From assembly GCF_029227915.1 (NCBI RefSeq), contig NC_079887.1, forward strand, positions 23,371,650 to 23,435,649: 64,000 nt of DNA, given 5' to 3'. The notes beneath the pieces are model-generated. The model saw nothing but the letters and a program-made list of their open reading frames with translations, ran no database searches and had not been told where the DNA came from. The DNA comes from Hydractinia symbiolongicarpus (Eukaryota > Cnidaria > Hydrozoa > Anthoathecata > Hydractiniidae). Within the stretch, counting starts at the first letter, position 1, and each line of letters starts with the position of its first letter. The position numbers were made by a program, and so were the translations under genes. Below are positions 1-13,832 of this stretch, piece by piece.

Positions 1-180
<180 letters not shown>

Positions 181-302
181 ATGGCCGCATTTGGTAGACA
201 ATTTGTGCCAAAAAATGCAACCTTTGGTAGACACGGTCATTTGGTAGACAATTTCGTGTCCACCAAAATATTTATATATATATATTTAGCATTTGGTAGA
301 CA

Positions 303-1058
303 AAAAAGCAATTTTCTTTTATGCCACCTTCTTCTGCATCAAGTACTCTGTTAACACCAAAAATTTGAACTCTATTAGGTCTTTGGCTGCTGAGAAATAT
401 CACTTTTAAAAATGGTTGTTGTATATATGCGAAAGTCAAATGCGTCATCATTTGGTAGACACGGCATATATTTCGACTTTCATGGAAGCCTGGTACCTAT
501 AAATGGGAATCAACTTCGCCTTAAACAGTGTCTTAATACTATAACATGGTAAAAAAAATATTAACATTCCCGTTATTTGTTTATGGCTTCCACTTAAAAA
601 TATATACTTTATACATTTATGCTGGGCGTATTCCACCCCATCCTGTTGGGTTTTTTTTAATAACTCGTTTTTGCTCTGATAAAAAGCAATTTTCTTTTAT
701 GCCACCTTCTTCTGCACCAAGTACTCTGTTAACACCAAAAATTTGAACTCTATTAGGTCTTTGGCTGCTGAGAAATATCACTTTTAAAAATGGTTGTTGT
801 ATATATGCGAAAGTCAAATGCGTCATCATTTGGTAGACACGGCATATATTTCAACTTTCATGGAAGCCTGGTACCTATAAATGGGAATCAACTTCGCCCT
901 AAACAGTGTCTTAATACTATAGCATGGTAAAAAGAATATTAACATTCCCGTTATTTGTTTATGGCTTCCACTTGAAAATATATACTTTATACATTTATGC
1001 TGGGCGTATTCCACCCCATCCTGTTGGGTTTTTTCTAAGAACTCGTTTTTGCTCTGAT
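303..1058 (+). repeat. 378-bp tandem duplication
   Basis: Bases 303-680 repeat almost exactly as 681-1058, with a constant shift of 378 bases and only scattered substitutions. Each unit holds one CATTTGGTAGACA motif. Short open frames in the two units are duplicates of each other and resemble nothing known. Confidence 0.85.
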
Positions 1059-3400
1059 ACTTATTGAGTCTTTTTATATTTATCTATTAGGCAATCACAT
1101 GCTATTTTGTTAGGTCTAAGACCTTTCAAACCCTTGGATATTGTCTATTACTTAAAACTACCCCTTAAGATCATAATCGGGAAAATTTGATAATCTTAGA
1201 TAGGATAATCCTTAGAACATGAAACTTACATCACAACTTTAGTTCATCAAGGGAAAATATTCCGAAAATATTGAAGACGTGCTTAATCCAATTTTTAATA
1301 TTTTTGGATTTAACCCAAAATCCTGGAAAATCGGATTTTCGTGCAATTTTGTATTTGGTATTTCATGCTTCACAAAAAATGTGCTCACATAAGTAACAAA
1401 GTTTTGCTCCTATTTTGTTCCTTTCCTGACGTACACTATGTGCCAAATGGGATTTAATTTGACTCTTCCTAGTCATAACATGATTGAAATATTCCCAGAC
1501 TGAATAGTGTTAAATTGCCCCCTTAACTGCAAAAATCGAACTTGCATTTAAATTACTTTATTCTTTAGGGAATTATTGTTAGTTTGTAATTTTTTTATTT
1601 TTTTATTCGGACATTTATCGATAAAATTGCTTAAATACAATATCACCTATGGATCCTTCCGAGACTCTGTATAGGCTAGCTTAACGATTGGTGCTCCCGT
1701 TTGTAAACAGATCGCTGCCTTGAAAGGTGGACCAGAGCATTAAAAGATTGGACAGCCTAACTATAAGCGCGTGCGCCCGTTGTTTGAAAAAGGGTCACAA
1801 ATTTTAACTGTTAACCATTGTCGTTATGCGAGTTTTTGAATAAATGAATTCAAAGTGGAAGATGGGTCAGGACATCGTCACTACTTTTAATTTTTAGCTC
1901 TCTACTTAATACTTAATTTGCCGTTAATGTTTTAAGTACAAATATTTCTAGCTCAGAAAGATGCCTTTATAAAAACCTAACCTGACCTAAATTTTTTCAA
2001 CTAGCTTCGAAGATCTCACTTTTGTTTTAGTCACAGAAATAAATTAAGCAACTTGAACTGAACTTAATACATTTCAGTTACTTAAATAAACGTCCGGAAA
2101 AAGCAACTCTTCTATAGAACCATTTGAAGAGGACATATATCCTTGTTTTGACCTTTTTACGTTTCAAGACCTTTACTTTTGTAATATTTGTTTTTGATAA
2201 ATTTGACATGTTCAGCGTTTCATCACGGTTTTTTAAATCATGTATAAATCTTAAGCAAATCAAATCAAATATAAGATTTTGGTTTAAAACGTTGATCATG
2301 CGGAAGCAGAAAATATTCAACTAACTAAGCCAACTGTACTATGTTGTTCTAACCAATTTTATTGTTTCTTTTTTGATTATTTTTAAATGACGCGCTATCT
2401 ATGGTAAACTCTACTAAAATACATTCACTTTTTATTAACCAAACTTGTTGAATGCAGATTCTACAGTTAATTTTGTAACGTAGCTAGTCTATATTTTTAT
2501 TTAAATAGGCCATGGCTTTAAACATTCAAACTTTTCCACGAAATAAATCTAAACGGAGTAACAACACTAGCTGCGTAGCCTGTGCTTTTATTAAAAACAA
2601 GGTTGTATATATACGATAAATAATTCCTAATTTCATGTTTTTAAAACTTTAATTTACCAATATTTTTCTTATCTACAACTCAGTATAGGTAAATTAAAAT
2701 GCAGTAACTTGTTTGATATTCAAAATTTCCTACTTTGGCGACGTTATTGTCACAGTCAAACCGCTTACGAGCATAACTTTTAAACGCTTACGAGCGTAAC
2801 TTCAAAATTATCAAACAAACTGCTATAACAGATTATTTATATGCATTATTGTCTTGAAAATTTCACACTTTATTATAATTTTGGTGAGGATCTCAAATAT
2901 TTTATCCATTTTACTGTTAAATACTTTTAAAAAAACTGGGATATAACAGAGAGAATAAATATAAAAATAAGGTCAGTGTCTATTAATTTTTAAAAATTAA
3001 ACTTAATAAAACTGTTTTGTCACTGCTTTAGTTTAAAGGCGTAGCCACAGTCTATTGCTTATATCATTGGAGTTATTTTAATTAAAGCGCTCAATCTGGC
3101 ATATACCGCCGATTCACTGGTTTAGTTTCTATAATAATTGTCATTGTCCGTCTGTCGGTCAAAACTGGATTAGACTAAACCACGTACTAAATCTTCAAGC
3201 TACAAGTAACAAATGACAGAGATCTTGCTGTCGCGTTGAATTGCTTTCTAATTTTTGTAATATACAATTAATATTTCAGCACGGTCTTAAACTGGATCTT
3301 GACAAATGTTAACTAAATGACAGTTTTCTCTCTTTTCAAACTAAATATTATGGACAGAAAAATAGAACATCATAATGGAAAAAAAACAAGACACTAAGCG
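1059..3400. other. AT-rich non-coding stretch
   Basis: I see no convincing gene. Open frames are short and low in complexity. At 3,128-3,160 there is a stretch resembling the 5' end of the Helitron-like units at 61.3-61.7 kb: TCTATAATAATT followed by GTCTGTC. Confidence 0.5.
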
Positions 3401-3404
3401 AGCA

Positions 3405-3527
3405 ATGGTGAGAAGTTCCAGATTGCCAGATATTTTCACCTAGGCTGAACTCCAAATTTGTGTTCCCAATAAAGTATCGGTTGCCTAGGTAAAAAATATC
3501 TGCCAATCTGGAACTTCTCACCATTGC
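3405..3527. mobile_element. MITE-like foldback element with ~42-bp inverted ends
   Basis: The arm beginning CAATGGTGAGAAGTTCCAGA (3,405) returns as its reverse complement ending at about 3,527. There are a few mismatches and ~40 bp between the arms. The size and palindromic form fit a miniature inverted-repeat element. No clear target-site duplication is visible. No coding potential. Confidence 0.6.
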
Positions 3528-3529
3528 CT

Positions 3530-4285
3530 CAACAAATAAATTTAAACGCGCACAAAGACGATTAATAAATGCGTGTTATTGTCGAATTTCCACATTTTCA
3601 AAAAGCCATGCATACAGCATTTATTGTTTTCCACGGCGAAACGGCTATTTACAAATTTTAGGACAAGGAAAAAATATTCGGAACTATAAACGCTCCTTCA
3701 AGGTTGATGATGTTGTGTTGGTATCGGAGATTGGAAGATGTACATGTTATCTTTTCTTACGATAATTGAACAAACTATAATGATGAGAAATTGTAATGGG
3801 CAACGAACACTCTATTTCAAATTGGTTTTACTTGTTGATGTTAGTGAAGGATAATGCCCCAGCGAACCAAGAAAAATAGTCTTCTTTAACTTTTTATGCA
3901 TTAACTCTGTGCAGGAGTTCATGTACCTTAGATGCACAGAAGACATTTCGAAGGAAGCCATAATGTTATTGCTGTTCGTAGGCAACACATTGGAGTGAGC
4001 ATTGGGATCTCTTCCCAGTTGTGATTTATTATAGTAAGTTGTTTTCTTGCTGAGAACACCACTCTTTTCACTAATTGGACTAATGCCTAGTGTCGTAAAA
4101 TAGGAAGTATTTTCAGTTTGTGCTGCTTATGGTAGTTGTGGTGAGTGGTTTGTAGTCCTTTAGCTCTACGTGTTTTTATTTTGCACATTTCCTGGTTAAA
4201 TCTTCTGACATTGTGTAATAAAACCATAATTTTTACACAAAGTCAAAAATTATAAGTATGGTTAATTTGTCAGATGTGTCAGAAA
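3530..4285. other. Non-coding stretch before the satellite
   Basis: Nothing recognisable: no long frames, RNA genes or repeats beyond simple AT-rich sequence. Confidence 0.4.
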
Positions 4286-4289
4286 GTAT

Positions 4290-7200
4290 AGGCTCCAAAA
4301 TGGAGCCTTGGTAGACAATCAGAGGAAAATTATATTATGCCGTATTATCTAACATTTTAAAATTTATATGAACAAAACTGCAGCATTTGGTGGACACTAA
4401 GTAAAAATGTGGTTTTATTACATAGAATCAAAAACTATAGGGACAAAAATGAAGCATTTGGTAGACAATCTGAGGAAAATTACATTTTGCCGTACTATCT
4501 AACTTAAAATTTATATCAACAAAAATGCAGCATTTGGTGGACAATGGATGATAGATTGTGGCGTTATAAGACAATTTTAAAAATTATAGGCATAAAAATG
4601 CAGCATTTGGTGGACAATCAGAAAAAAATTGCATGTTGCGGTATAATCTAATACTTCAAAATCATATATAAACAAAAATGCAGCATTTGGTGGACAATGG
4701 ATAATAGATTGTGGCATTATAAGACAATTTTAAAAATTATAGGCACAAAAATGCAGCATTTGGTGGACAATCAGAAAAAAATTGCATGTTGCGGTATAAT
4801 CTAATACTCCAAAATATATGTAAACAAAAATGCAGCATTTAGTGGACACTAAGTGAAATAGTGTATTTTGACGGGATTTTTTGATATTTAAAACATCTAT
4901 ATATACAAAAATTGAGCATTTGGTGGGCAATAAGTGAAATAATGCGCTTTTATTGCACAATATCAAATATGATAGGCTGAAAAATGGAGCATTTGGAAGA
5001 CAATTGGAGGAAAATTACCCTTTGCGGTACTATATAATATTTTAAAATTTTTATGAACAAAAATGCAGTATTTGGTGGACAATTGCAACGTTATAACACA
5101 ATTTTAAAAAATAAAGGCCCAAAAATGCAGCATTTGGTGGACAATCAGACAAAAATTGATTGTTTTGGTAGAATCTAATACTCCAAAATTTATGTAAACA
5201 AAAATGCAGCATTTGGTGGACAATTGCGGCGTTATAACACAATTTTGAAAACTATAGGCACAAAAATGCATTATTTGGTGGATAATCAGACGAAAATTGC
5301 ATGTTGCGGTATAATCTAATACTTCAAAATTTATGTAAACAAAGTGAAATAGTGTATTTTGACGGGATTTTTTGATATTTGAAACATCTACATATACAAA
5401 AATTGAGCATTTGGTGGGCAATAAGTGAAATAATGCGCTTTTATTGCACAATATCAAATATTATAGGCTGAAAAATGGAGCATTTGGTAGACAATCAGAG
5501 GAAAATTACATTTTGCTGTACTATCTAATAACTTAAAATTTATATCAACAAAAATGCAGCATTTGGTGGACACTAAGTGAAATAGTGTATTTTGACGGGA
5601 TTTTTTGATATTTAAAACATCTATATATACAAAAATTGAGCATTTGGTGGTCAATAAGTGAAATAATGCGCTTTTATTGCTCAATATCAAATATTATAGG
5701 CTAAAAAATGCAGCATTTGGTGGACAATCAGAAAAAAGTTGCATGTTGCGGTATAATCTAATACTTCAAAATTTATATATAAACAAAAATGCAGCATTTG
5801 GTGGACAATGGATAATAGATTGTGGCGTTATAAGACAATTTCAAAAATTATAGGCATAAAAATGCAGCATTTGGTGGACAATCAGAAAAAAATTGCATGT
5901 TGCGGTATAATCTAATACTTCAAAATTATATATAAACAAAAATGCAGCATTTGGTGGACAATGGATAATAGATTGTGGCGTTATAAGACAATTTTAAAAA
6001 TTATAGGCATAAAAATGCAGCATTTGGTGGACAATCAGAAAAAAGTTGCATGTTGCGGTATAATCTAACATTTCAAAATTTATATAAACAAAAATGCAGC
6101 ATTTGGTGGACACTAAGTGAAAAAATGTGGTTTCATTACATAGAATCAAAAATTATAGGCACAAAAATGCAGCATTTGGTGGACAATCAGAAAAAAATTG
6201 CATGTTGCGGTATAATCTAATACTTCAAAATTATATATAAACAAAAATGCAGCATTTGGTGGACAATGGATAATAGATTGTGGCGTTATAAGACAATTTT
6301 AAAAATTATAGGCACAAAAATGCAGCATTTGGTGGACAATCAGACAAAAATTGCATGTTGCGGTATAATCTAATACTCCAAAATTTATTTAAACAAAAAT
6401 GCAGCATTTGGTGGACAATTGCGGCGTTATAACACAATTTTGAAAACTATAGGCACAAAAATGCATTATTTGGTGGATAATCAGACGAAAATTGCATGTT
6501 GCGGTATAATCTAATACTTCAAAATTTATGTAAACAAAGTGAAATAGTGTATTTTGACGGGATTTTTTGATATTTGAAACATCTACATATACAAAAATTG
6601 AGCATTTGGTGGGCAATAAGTGAAATAATGCGCTTTTATTGCACAATATCAAATATTATAGGCTGAAAAATGGAGCATTTGGTAGACAATCAGAGGAAAA
6701 TTACATTTTGCTGTACTATCTAATAACTTAAAATTTATATCAACAAAAATGCAGCATTTGGTGGACACTAAGTGAAATAGTGTATTTTGACGGGATTTTT
6801 TGATATTTAAAACATCTATATATACAAAAATTGAGCATTTGGTGGTCAATAAGTGAAATAATGCGCTTTTATTGCTCAATATCAAATATTATAGGCTAAA
6901 AAATGCAGCATTTGGTGGACAATCAGAAAAAAGTTGCATGTTGCGGTATAATCTAATACTTCAAAATTTATATATAAACAAAAATGCAGCATTTGGTGGA
7001 CAATGGATAATAGATTGTGGCGTTATAAGACAATTTCAAAAATTATAGGCATAAAAATGCAGCATTTGGTGGACAATCAGAAAAAAATTGCATGTTGCGG
7101 TATAATCTAATACTTCAAAATTATATATAAACAAAAATGCAGCATTTGGTGGACAATGGATAATAGATTGTGGCGTTATAAGACAATTTTAAAAATTATA

Positions 7201-8310
7201 GGCATAAAAATGCAGCATTTGGTGGACAATCAGAAAAAAGTTGCATGTTGCGGTATAATCTAACATTTCAAAATTTATATAAACAAAAATGCAGCATTTG
7301 GTGGACACTAAGTGAAAAAATGTGGTTTCATTACATAGAATCAAAAATTATAGGCACAAAAATGCAGCATTTGGTGGACAATCAGAAAAAAATTGCATGT
7401 TGCGGTATAATCTAATACTTCAAAATTATATATAAACAAAAATGCAGCATTTGGTGGACAATGGATAATAGATTGTGGCGTTATAAGACAATTTTAAAAA
7501 TTATAGGCACAAAAATGCAGCATTTGGTGGACAATCAGACAAAAATTGCATGTTGCGGTATAATCTAATACTCCAAAATTTATTTAAACAAAAATGCAGC
7601 ATTTGGTGGACACTAAGTGAAAAAATGTGGTTTTGTTACAGAATCAAAAATTATAGGCACAAAATTAAAGCATTTGGTAGACAATCTGAGAAAAATTACA
7701 TTTTGCCATACTATCTAATAACTTAAAATTAATATGAACAAAAATGCAGCATTTGGTGGACAATTGCGGCGTTATAACACAATTTTGAAAACTATAGGCA
7801 CAAAAATGCATTATTTGGTGGATAATCAGACGAAAATTGCATGTTGCGGTATAATCTAATACTTCAAAATTTATGTAAACAAAGTGAAATAGTGTATTTT
7901 GACGGGATTTTTTGATATTTAAAACATCTATATATACAAAAATTGAGCATTTGGTGGGCAATAAGTGAAATAATGCGCTTTTATTGCACAATATCAAATA
8001 TTATAGGCTGAAAAATGGAGCATTTGGTAGACAATCAGAGGAAAATTACATTTTGCTGTACTATCTAATAACTTAAAATTTATATCAACAAAAATGCAGC
8101 ATTTGGTGGACACTAAGTGAAATAGTGTATTTTGACGGGATTTTTTGATATTTAAAACATCTATATATACAAAAATTGAGCATTTGGTGGTCAATAAGTG
8201 AAATAATGCGCTTTTATTGCACAATATCAAATATTATAGGCTAAAAAATGCAGCATTTGGTGGACAATCAGACAAAAATTGCATGTTGCGGTATAATCTA
8301 ATACTTACAA
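4290..8310 (+). repeat. Satellite array built on a GCATTTGGTGGACA core
   Basis: Roughly fifty copies of CATTTGGTRGACA lie in the same orientation, about 60-80 bp apart. They are separated by a few recurring spacer types, such as one ending TTGCATGTTGCGGTATAATC and one containing TTTTGACGGG. A higher-order repeat is visible: the segment starting at 5,226 recurs at 6,421 (shift 1,195) and again in part at 7,766. The 78-117-residue minus-strand frames here are the repeat read through by chance and recur with each unit. The 13-bp core is more constant than the spacers, which suggests a bound site. Confidence 0.9.
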
Positions 8311-10100
8311 CTGTCATTGTTACGACTAAATTGAAAACGCGTGCAGTTCACCACAAGTTATAACTTTTATTGGAAACCAAGCTATATTTAATTATCAATG
8401 ACACTTAAAATATTAATGCAACGCATTATCAATGTAACATATCTATGCATATGAAATATACTTACAATAAGCAAAGAGTTAATCGTCCAACTTTAAAGTT
8501 TCGAATTATTTGATTAAGTAGCTATCCAGTTAGTGCCAAGTTTTACTTTGGAAAATTATCTGTTGAATCGGAAGGTTATGTTTAATATAAATAGAACTAT
8601 TCGTTAGCCTGTGGAAGAACCCACGGGTGCGCCGGTCTGAGCCTGTGCTCAGATTTTCACCTATCATGAGATTGCTGTTTTATGACCCTTTTATGTGACA
8701 CAAACAGAATGCAACTATTATTATATAGCTTTACTTATGAATAAATAAAAGTTTACAATGAGTTTAAATTTGCATTTTCCTTATAAATAGAGCTAGTCTG
8801 TTTCGTGGTTTGCTCGCCTGTAACGGCCAATTTGCTTCTTCTTGACGGGGATTGCTGTTGTTGCAAGTAACGCGCATTGTTTAGTGAAACAAATTTGTGA
8901 ACATTTTCTGGAAAACTAGTGGAGTCCTAAAATTTATCTTTGACTTACTGTTATTCACGTGGCAACGTTTTCTTTGTCGATTAAAATTTGAGACATGTAT
9001 TTTTTGGAAACTTCAAAGGAAAAAGAACATTTTCACTTTGGTTGTCACAGACAGATAAACATTTTTTTTACCTTTGTACTTTCTTTCGAATTTCAGCAAT
9101 TTTGAGAAAACCTTCTCTTTTGTAAGTCCGAATTTTGGTCTAGTTCAGTATTTTCAGTCATAACTTGGAAGAAAGAAAACAGACAAACGTTGTGTATTAA
9201 TAAAATACATTTTTGCATTAAATACACGCATTTCAAGTCATTAGAATATTGAATGTGTTATGTAAGAAACTTTCGCGGAAATGGAAATCAAAATAAGGCA
9301 ACTGCAAATGTGTCCCCTGAGCGTATAGAGGACCTTCCATCTAGTGTGAATAATAAATTCATCATGTGTTAGTTTGTGTTTGACCTCGTATCTCCGAAAG
9401 AAGTCAAAACATTTTATTAAAATATAAATTTTCTCATCACATGTCCACGCTTTTTTGAAAACGTTGCCTTTAAAATGGCGGAATTGCTAATGTAATGCAA
9501 GTTACGACTACGCAGACGGAAGATATGCCTAATAGGTGCGAAAGAAAAACACTTTCATCTTTTTTACTTTCTCGAATTAAAAAATCGGAGAAGAAATTAT
9601 AACTATTTTTTTAGATCCACCAATATCAACAGTAGATGTTTAATAATAACAACAACGCGGTACGTAAGAGATACAAAATGAGTACTATTTTTGTGCAATA
9701 ATTCTATATATTCTTATTCCTGGATTACATTTCAAGAGGAATTTCGTTTTAAAAATCATTGTAAAGAAATTCGTATCCTGGAATGTCCTCATTTCATGGC
9801 AATATTTAGACTCGGGTTGTTTCAGTTTTAGAAGCAATATTTAAAGATTGAGGCTTTTTTTATTTTGGTTAATTTGACATCTGAGGCTCGTGTCTTTATA
9901 AAAAAGTGTGTATTCCGTGTAGTTTCTCATCATCGTAAATTCTTGTCATCGTATCAACTATTTTGCGTTATTCTCTCCTCTAGGCCTCGTGGTCTTTGAA
10001 AGAATAGCACTGGACACGAGAAGGCAATCACTACTTTAAGCCGCAATGTTGCTTCATCCCTGGACCTACATCACATTTTAAGTGTTCAATTATGGCTTTC
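8311..10100. other. Non-coding stretch, no gene seen
   Basis: AT-rich DNA without a supported frame. Near 8,607-8,632 the words GCCTGTGGAAG and CCCACGGG resemble the 3' hairpin of the Helitron-like units at 61 kb. This is only a fragment. Confidence 0.4.
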
Positions 10101-10104
10101 CTGA

Positions 10105-11405
10105 GAGGCCGCTCACACGTTAAATTTCATCCCAGGATGAGTTTCGTACGCGGATGAGTTCATCTCTGTGTCTACTGAAAGTCCTCACAATGTTTACATG
10201 TTTAAAGCGGAATAAAATTTTATCCCGGGATGAGATCATCACGTTAAATTTCATCCCTATCCTAAAGACAGGGTAAAATCGTGTCTCGGGATGAGATTAA
10301 GAAAAAAAACAAGTGTAAACACAATAATTCTTTTCACAATGTTCACATGTTTAAAGCGGAATAAAATTTTATCCCGGGATGAAATCATCACGTTAAATTT
10401 CATCCCTATCCTAAAGACAGGGTAAAATCGTGTCTCGTGATGAGATTAAGAATAAGTGTAAAAAAATAAGTGTAAACACAATAATTCTTTTCATTCCGGG
10501 ATGAGAATGCTGAATGTACACTTTTCACACTTTTTGAACATCATTTTAAATATAAGAACTATAAAATGAATCCGATCATTCTTTTTGTGACAATCGACGC
10601 AAAGAAGTAAAGAAAGCATTTGGAAAAAATTATGAAGAGGTTGGTTGTAACTTTCTTCGTTAATTTATATATGAAATAACGAAATTCCATCCTAAATTTA
10701 TACGAGTTCAAATATTATTCCAGCATTAATTATGGTTCTCATGTGTTTGTACGAGAAAGTGTTTTAAAAATGCACGCCATTTTAATGTTATGCCTGCTGT
10801 ATGCTAAAATGATGGTGTCTGTTTAAATTGGTAATTATTGATTTTTTATAGGAAATGTTAAAAAAAAAAAAAGAGTGTACTGATTGATAGCGACGCAAAG
10901 GAAAATGAAGTGGAGGAAACTTTGCCGATTGAAAATAGTGAGGATTACACGGCCAACGGCGAGCCACCAACCTCAATCTTGCTCTTCGACATCTAGTCAA
11001 TGCTTTGTTTCTACCAAACAGCTTCCCTCAGAAGAATTACATTGTTTCTATATTACTCTGCTAGTTGTATTAATAATACTATATGCAACTGTAACAGAAG
11101 GGATGTTATAGTTAAAATTGTTGATATATTTGTGATATTACACTACTTCTCTCAGGCGCCATCGTTCTAGGTTTCTCGTTTGACCTTTCTACTCACAAAT
11201 TAAAAAATATCACTTCAAATTATCATACGCAAAGTTAGCAAAATTAATGTTTCATCCCGGGATGTGATTACTCATCCCGAGATGAAAATATGCTGATTTC
11301 ATCCCTCGTTGAGGCTCACGTGTAAACACTTTTCGTTTCACGCCGGGACGAGTTCCATCCCGGGAAGAGATTTTGTCCTGTATGCGTATAAACGTGGTCT
11401 AAGTT
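10105..11405. mobile_element. Non-autonomous DNA element with CATCCCGGGATGA subterminal motifs
   Basis: Copies of CATCCCGGGATGA and close variants cluster at both ends (10,130-10,510 and 11,250-11,370), in inverted orientation overall. The outermost bases resemble each other as imperfect inverted ends: CTCACACGTTAAATTTCATC on the left, and the reverse of AAACGTGGTC on the right. A ~138-bp tandem duplication lies at about 10,190-10,470. The middle has only a short frame (10,884-11,111) of no known family. Many hAT-like MITEs are organised this way, but the superfamily is not established here. Confidence 0.5.
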
Positions 11406-12334
11406 TCCTGACAAAGACAATGTAATGTTTTATTGGTTAATCTGAGCTTACAAAATTATCGTTATCATCGTGCGTAACTTCTCACTGAAGATTATTATTG
11501 GGATGGTTTATCTAGCTTTCCAGATATAAAAGAAGACAACAGGCTCTGGGGTCAAGGTTAGAATTTGACAGCCTACAGTAGTGCAATTAACTGATCTTAG
11601 ATTATTTTTAACCGTAAAATGAAACAAATGAACAGGAAAACAAACAAATTTTACAAGGTTCTCATGTGGAGAAACTTGTAAAATTCGCAAATCAACTATT
11701 TATAAAAAATTTATTATTTGTTGTATCATGTGCAGCTGCGAAATGGAAGCGCCAAAAAGGAAAAGAAAAACGAACTTAAGAAAAATTGCAATATCGTGGA
11801 CATTAAGATACTGTTTTGGGCCATTTAATAATTACTTCATGCTAGCGGGTAGATAGATCTTCCCGTTTTTTCATGACGTAGCGTGACGGTAAATAAGGGG
11901 TCGATAGGGAATAGTAATAATTAGTGTTTTAGTTTAGAATTCGAACGTTTGTAAACATGCATTTCAGTATAGTTTTGGCTTTGAACATACTGTTTATTCG
12001 GGAGTAAAAATGGCGACTTCATTTGCCTTCATTTTCCACAGCGTATAAAGGCAGATTTGCTTGTCAAAACAAACACGTTGTTATTGTAAAGTGTGTGGCA
12101 AAACATGAGAAAGGAATCTTTCCCTGAGCTGATATCTCAAGTCATTGCTCTAATTAAAACATGGAGGCATGAAAGAAATGCTGCTTAGCCTATAAAAGGC
12201 ACTATTCTATCGCCTTGGAAACACTCTTCAAAGAAAAGTAAGCGAATTTCATTTGTATTCACAATGAATTAAATTAACAATCTTTCATAAGAATAATAAT
12301 ATTATTTGGACCTCTTTTCTTTGCTTTTTTAGGT

Positions 12335-12920
12335 GCAGCGGATTTATCAAAAACTCCGGTTCCGGCTCCCACCTCTTCTCCCGCTTCTAAAGTTAAGGAA
12401 ACTTTCACAATTGATGAGGGAGAGAATTATAGGTTGGCAGAAAAAACTCCGTCCGAACAAAACAAAAAAAGCTGAACAATCAAATTAACATAGAAAATGA
12501 GATGTTGGTTGTATTGTATCAGAAGAGAGAACTCAATCAGTTGACCAAAAATGCTTAAAGTGGAACAAAAACACATAAAGAAAACCTTGACAGCTTCAAG
12601 AAGAAGCTGGGAGAACTAAAGTTAAACCGACAACGCCAAAAAAGTACTAAAATGAACGGAAACGCAAAATTGATGCATTAGATGAAGTAACAAGGACAAA
12701 ATCACAAGCCGTGTTTGCGGACACTGCCATTTATATTTTAAAAGTATCAAATCGAAACTATTTATTATACCGCCGAACAAAAGAATCGCGTGCAGTTGCC
12801 AAAGCTTTGAAAAGTGCGACCCCAAAGAGTTGCAGCCCGCCGGCAAAGAGAATTGCTATATGCATTGCGTTTCAGGAGCTTGAAAGAAGTGAGGACTCAA
12901 CCGAGCGTGACGTCACGTAA
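12335..12920 (+). pseudogene. Degenerate coding-like stretch, family unknown
   Basis: After a pyrimidine-rich tract ending in AG (about 12,335) there is a Pro/Ser/Thr-rich then Lys/Glu-rich reading that resembles an exon. It is followed by a coiled-coil-like stretch rich in Lys, Glu, Gln and Asn. Several stops interrupt it and the frame changes. I do not recognise a family. It may be a remnant of a host or transposon gene. Confidence 0.25.
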
Positions 12921-13448
12921 AAGGGGTCTTACATGAACAACCTTTGAACAACCTTTTTAAGGTCATTGCTCACAATGACGAACTCAAATATTGAAATTAT
13001 CAAAAAGTTAATTTTTTCATTCCGGTGAATTTTATCCGTGAAAATAAAGTCCCTTAAAAATTGGCCCCGCAAAAACTTACCGTTTAGATTTTTGACAATA
13101 AAGTACCGCATTTTCTTTACTGATTGTAGCTTCTTTATAATTAACGGACACTACAAAAGCCGGGCGCTTTTTCACGGATAGACTTGGTTACGCCAGCGAA
13201 ACTCCGGTCAACGTCTCAAAGAAAATTTTGTAAAAGAGCACACTATTATCCGTCCATTTCATTCACCAAATGGACTTCTTCAAGTTTGTTTTTATTTAGC
13301 GGACACATTTTTTAGATCTATTTATAATATACCCAACTAATTTTTAATCTATCTAATCAATGGAACTAAAGATGAAATTTCAATTCATCTCAACACAAGC
13401 ATGAAGTTATTTCACAGCTACTATACCAAATACCTTAGTTTGTAGCTT

Positions 13449-13832
13449 ATGTCCCTCATCGTGGCCTACCGTTTTATTCACTTTAAAATGAGGTTTGAGG
13501 TAGAGTTGGGAACTTTAATTTATTTAACAAAAAAATGTCCTGAAAATAATATACTTTCTAAAACGGGGATACCTCTAATTAGTGGAACTTTTGCACCAGT
13601 GATCTTTGCTAATCTTAGGGATTACTATGAAGTTTTACAATCTTTTGGCGCTGATTCCACAAGCTTAATTCGGCTGATGGCTTACAAACACAAAGAAAAA
13701 CATTTTAACATTTCCATTTTATTTTGTAAGAGTGAAATATTTTCCACTAAGAACATTATTACGATAAAGGTTCAACCAAGGGTACCTTATCAGGAACAAA
13801 AAAGTTGGAAAAACATTAGTCGGCAAAAATAA
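13449..13832 (+). CDS. Hypothetical 127-residue frame
   Basis: An uninterrupted frame with fairly balanced composition for this AT-rich region, including segments such as TGIPLISGTFAPVIF. No domain, signal peptide or splice evidence is clear. It could be an exon or chance. Confidence 0.2.
   Translation: MSLIVAYRFIHFKMRFEVELGTLIYLTKKCPENNILSKTGIPLISGTFAPVIFANLRDYYEVLQSFGADSTSLIRLMAYKHKEKHFNISILFCKSEIFSTKNIITIKVQPRVPYQEQKSWKNISRQK

Noticed and set aside
4730-8230. Recurrent 78-117-residue minus-strand frames in the satellite
   Set aside because: They repeat with the satellite unit and have no codon or domain signal.
4290-8310. CRISPR-like array
   Set aside because: Eukaryotic context, core of 13 bp with recurring spacers and uneven spacing, and no cas genes. 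It is a satellite.
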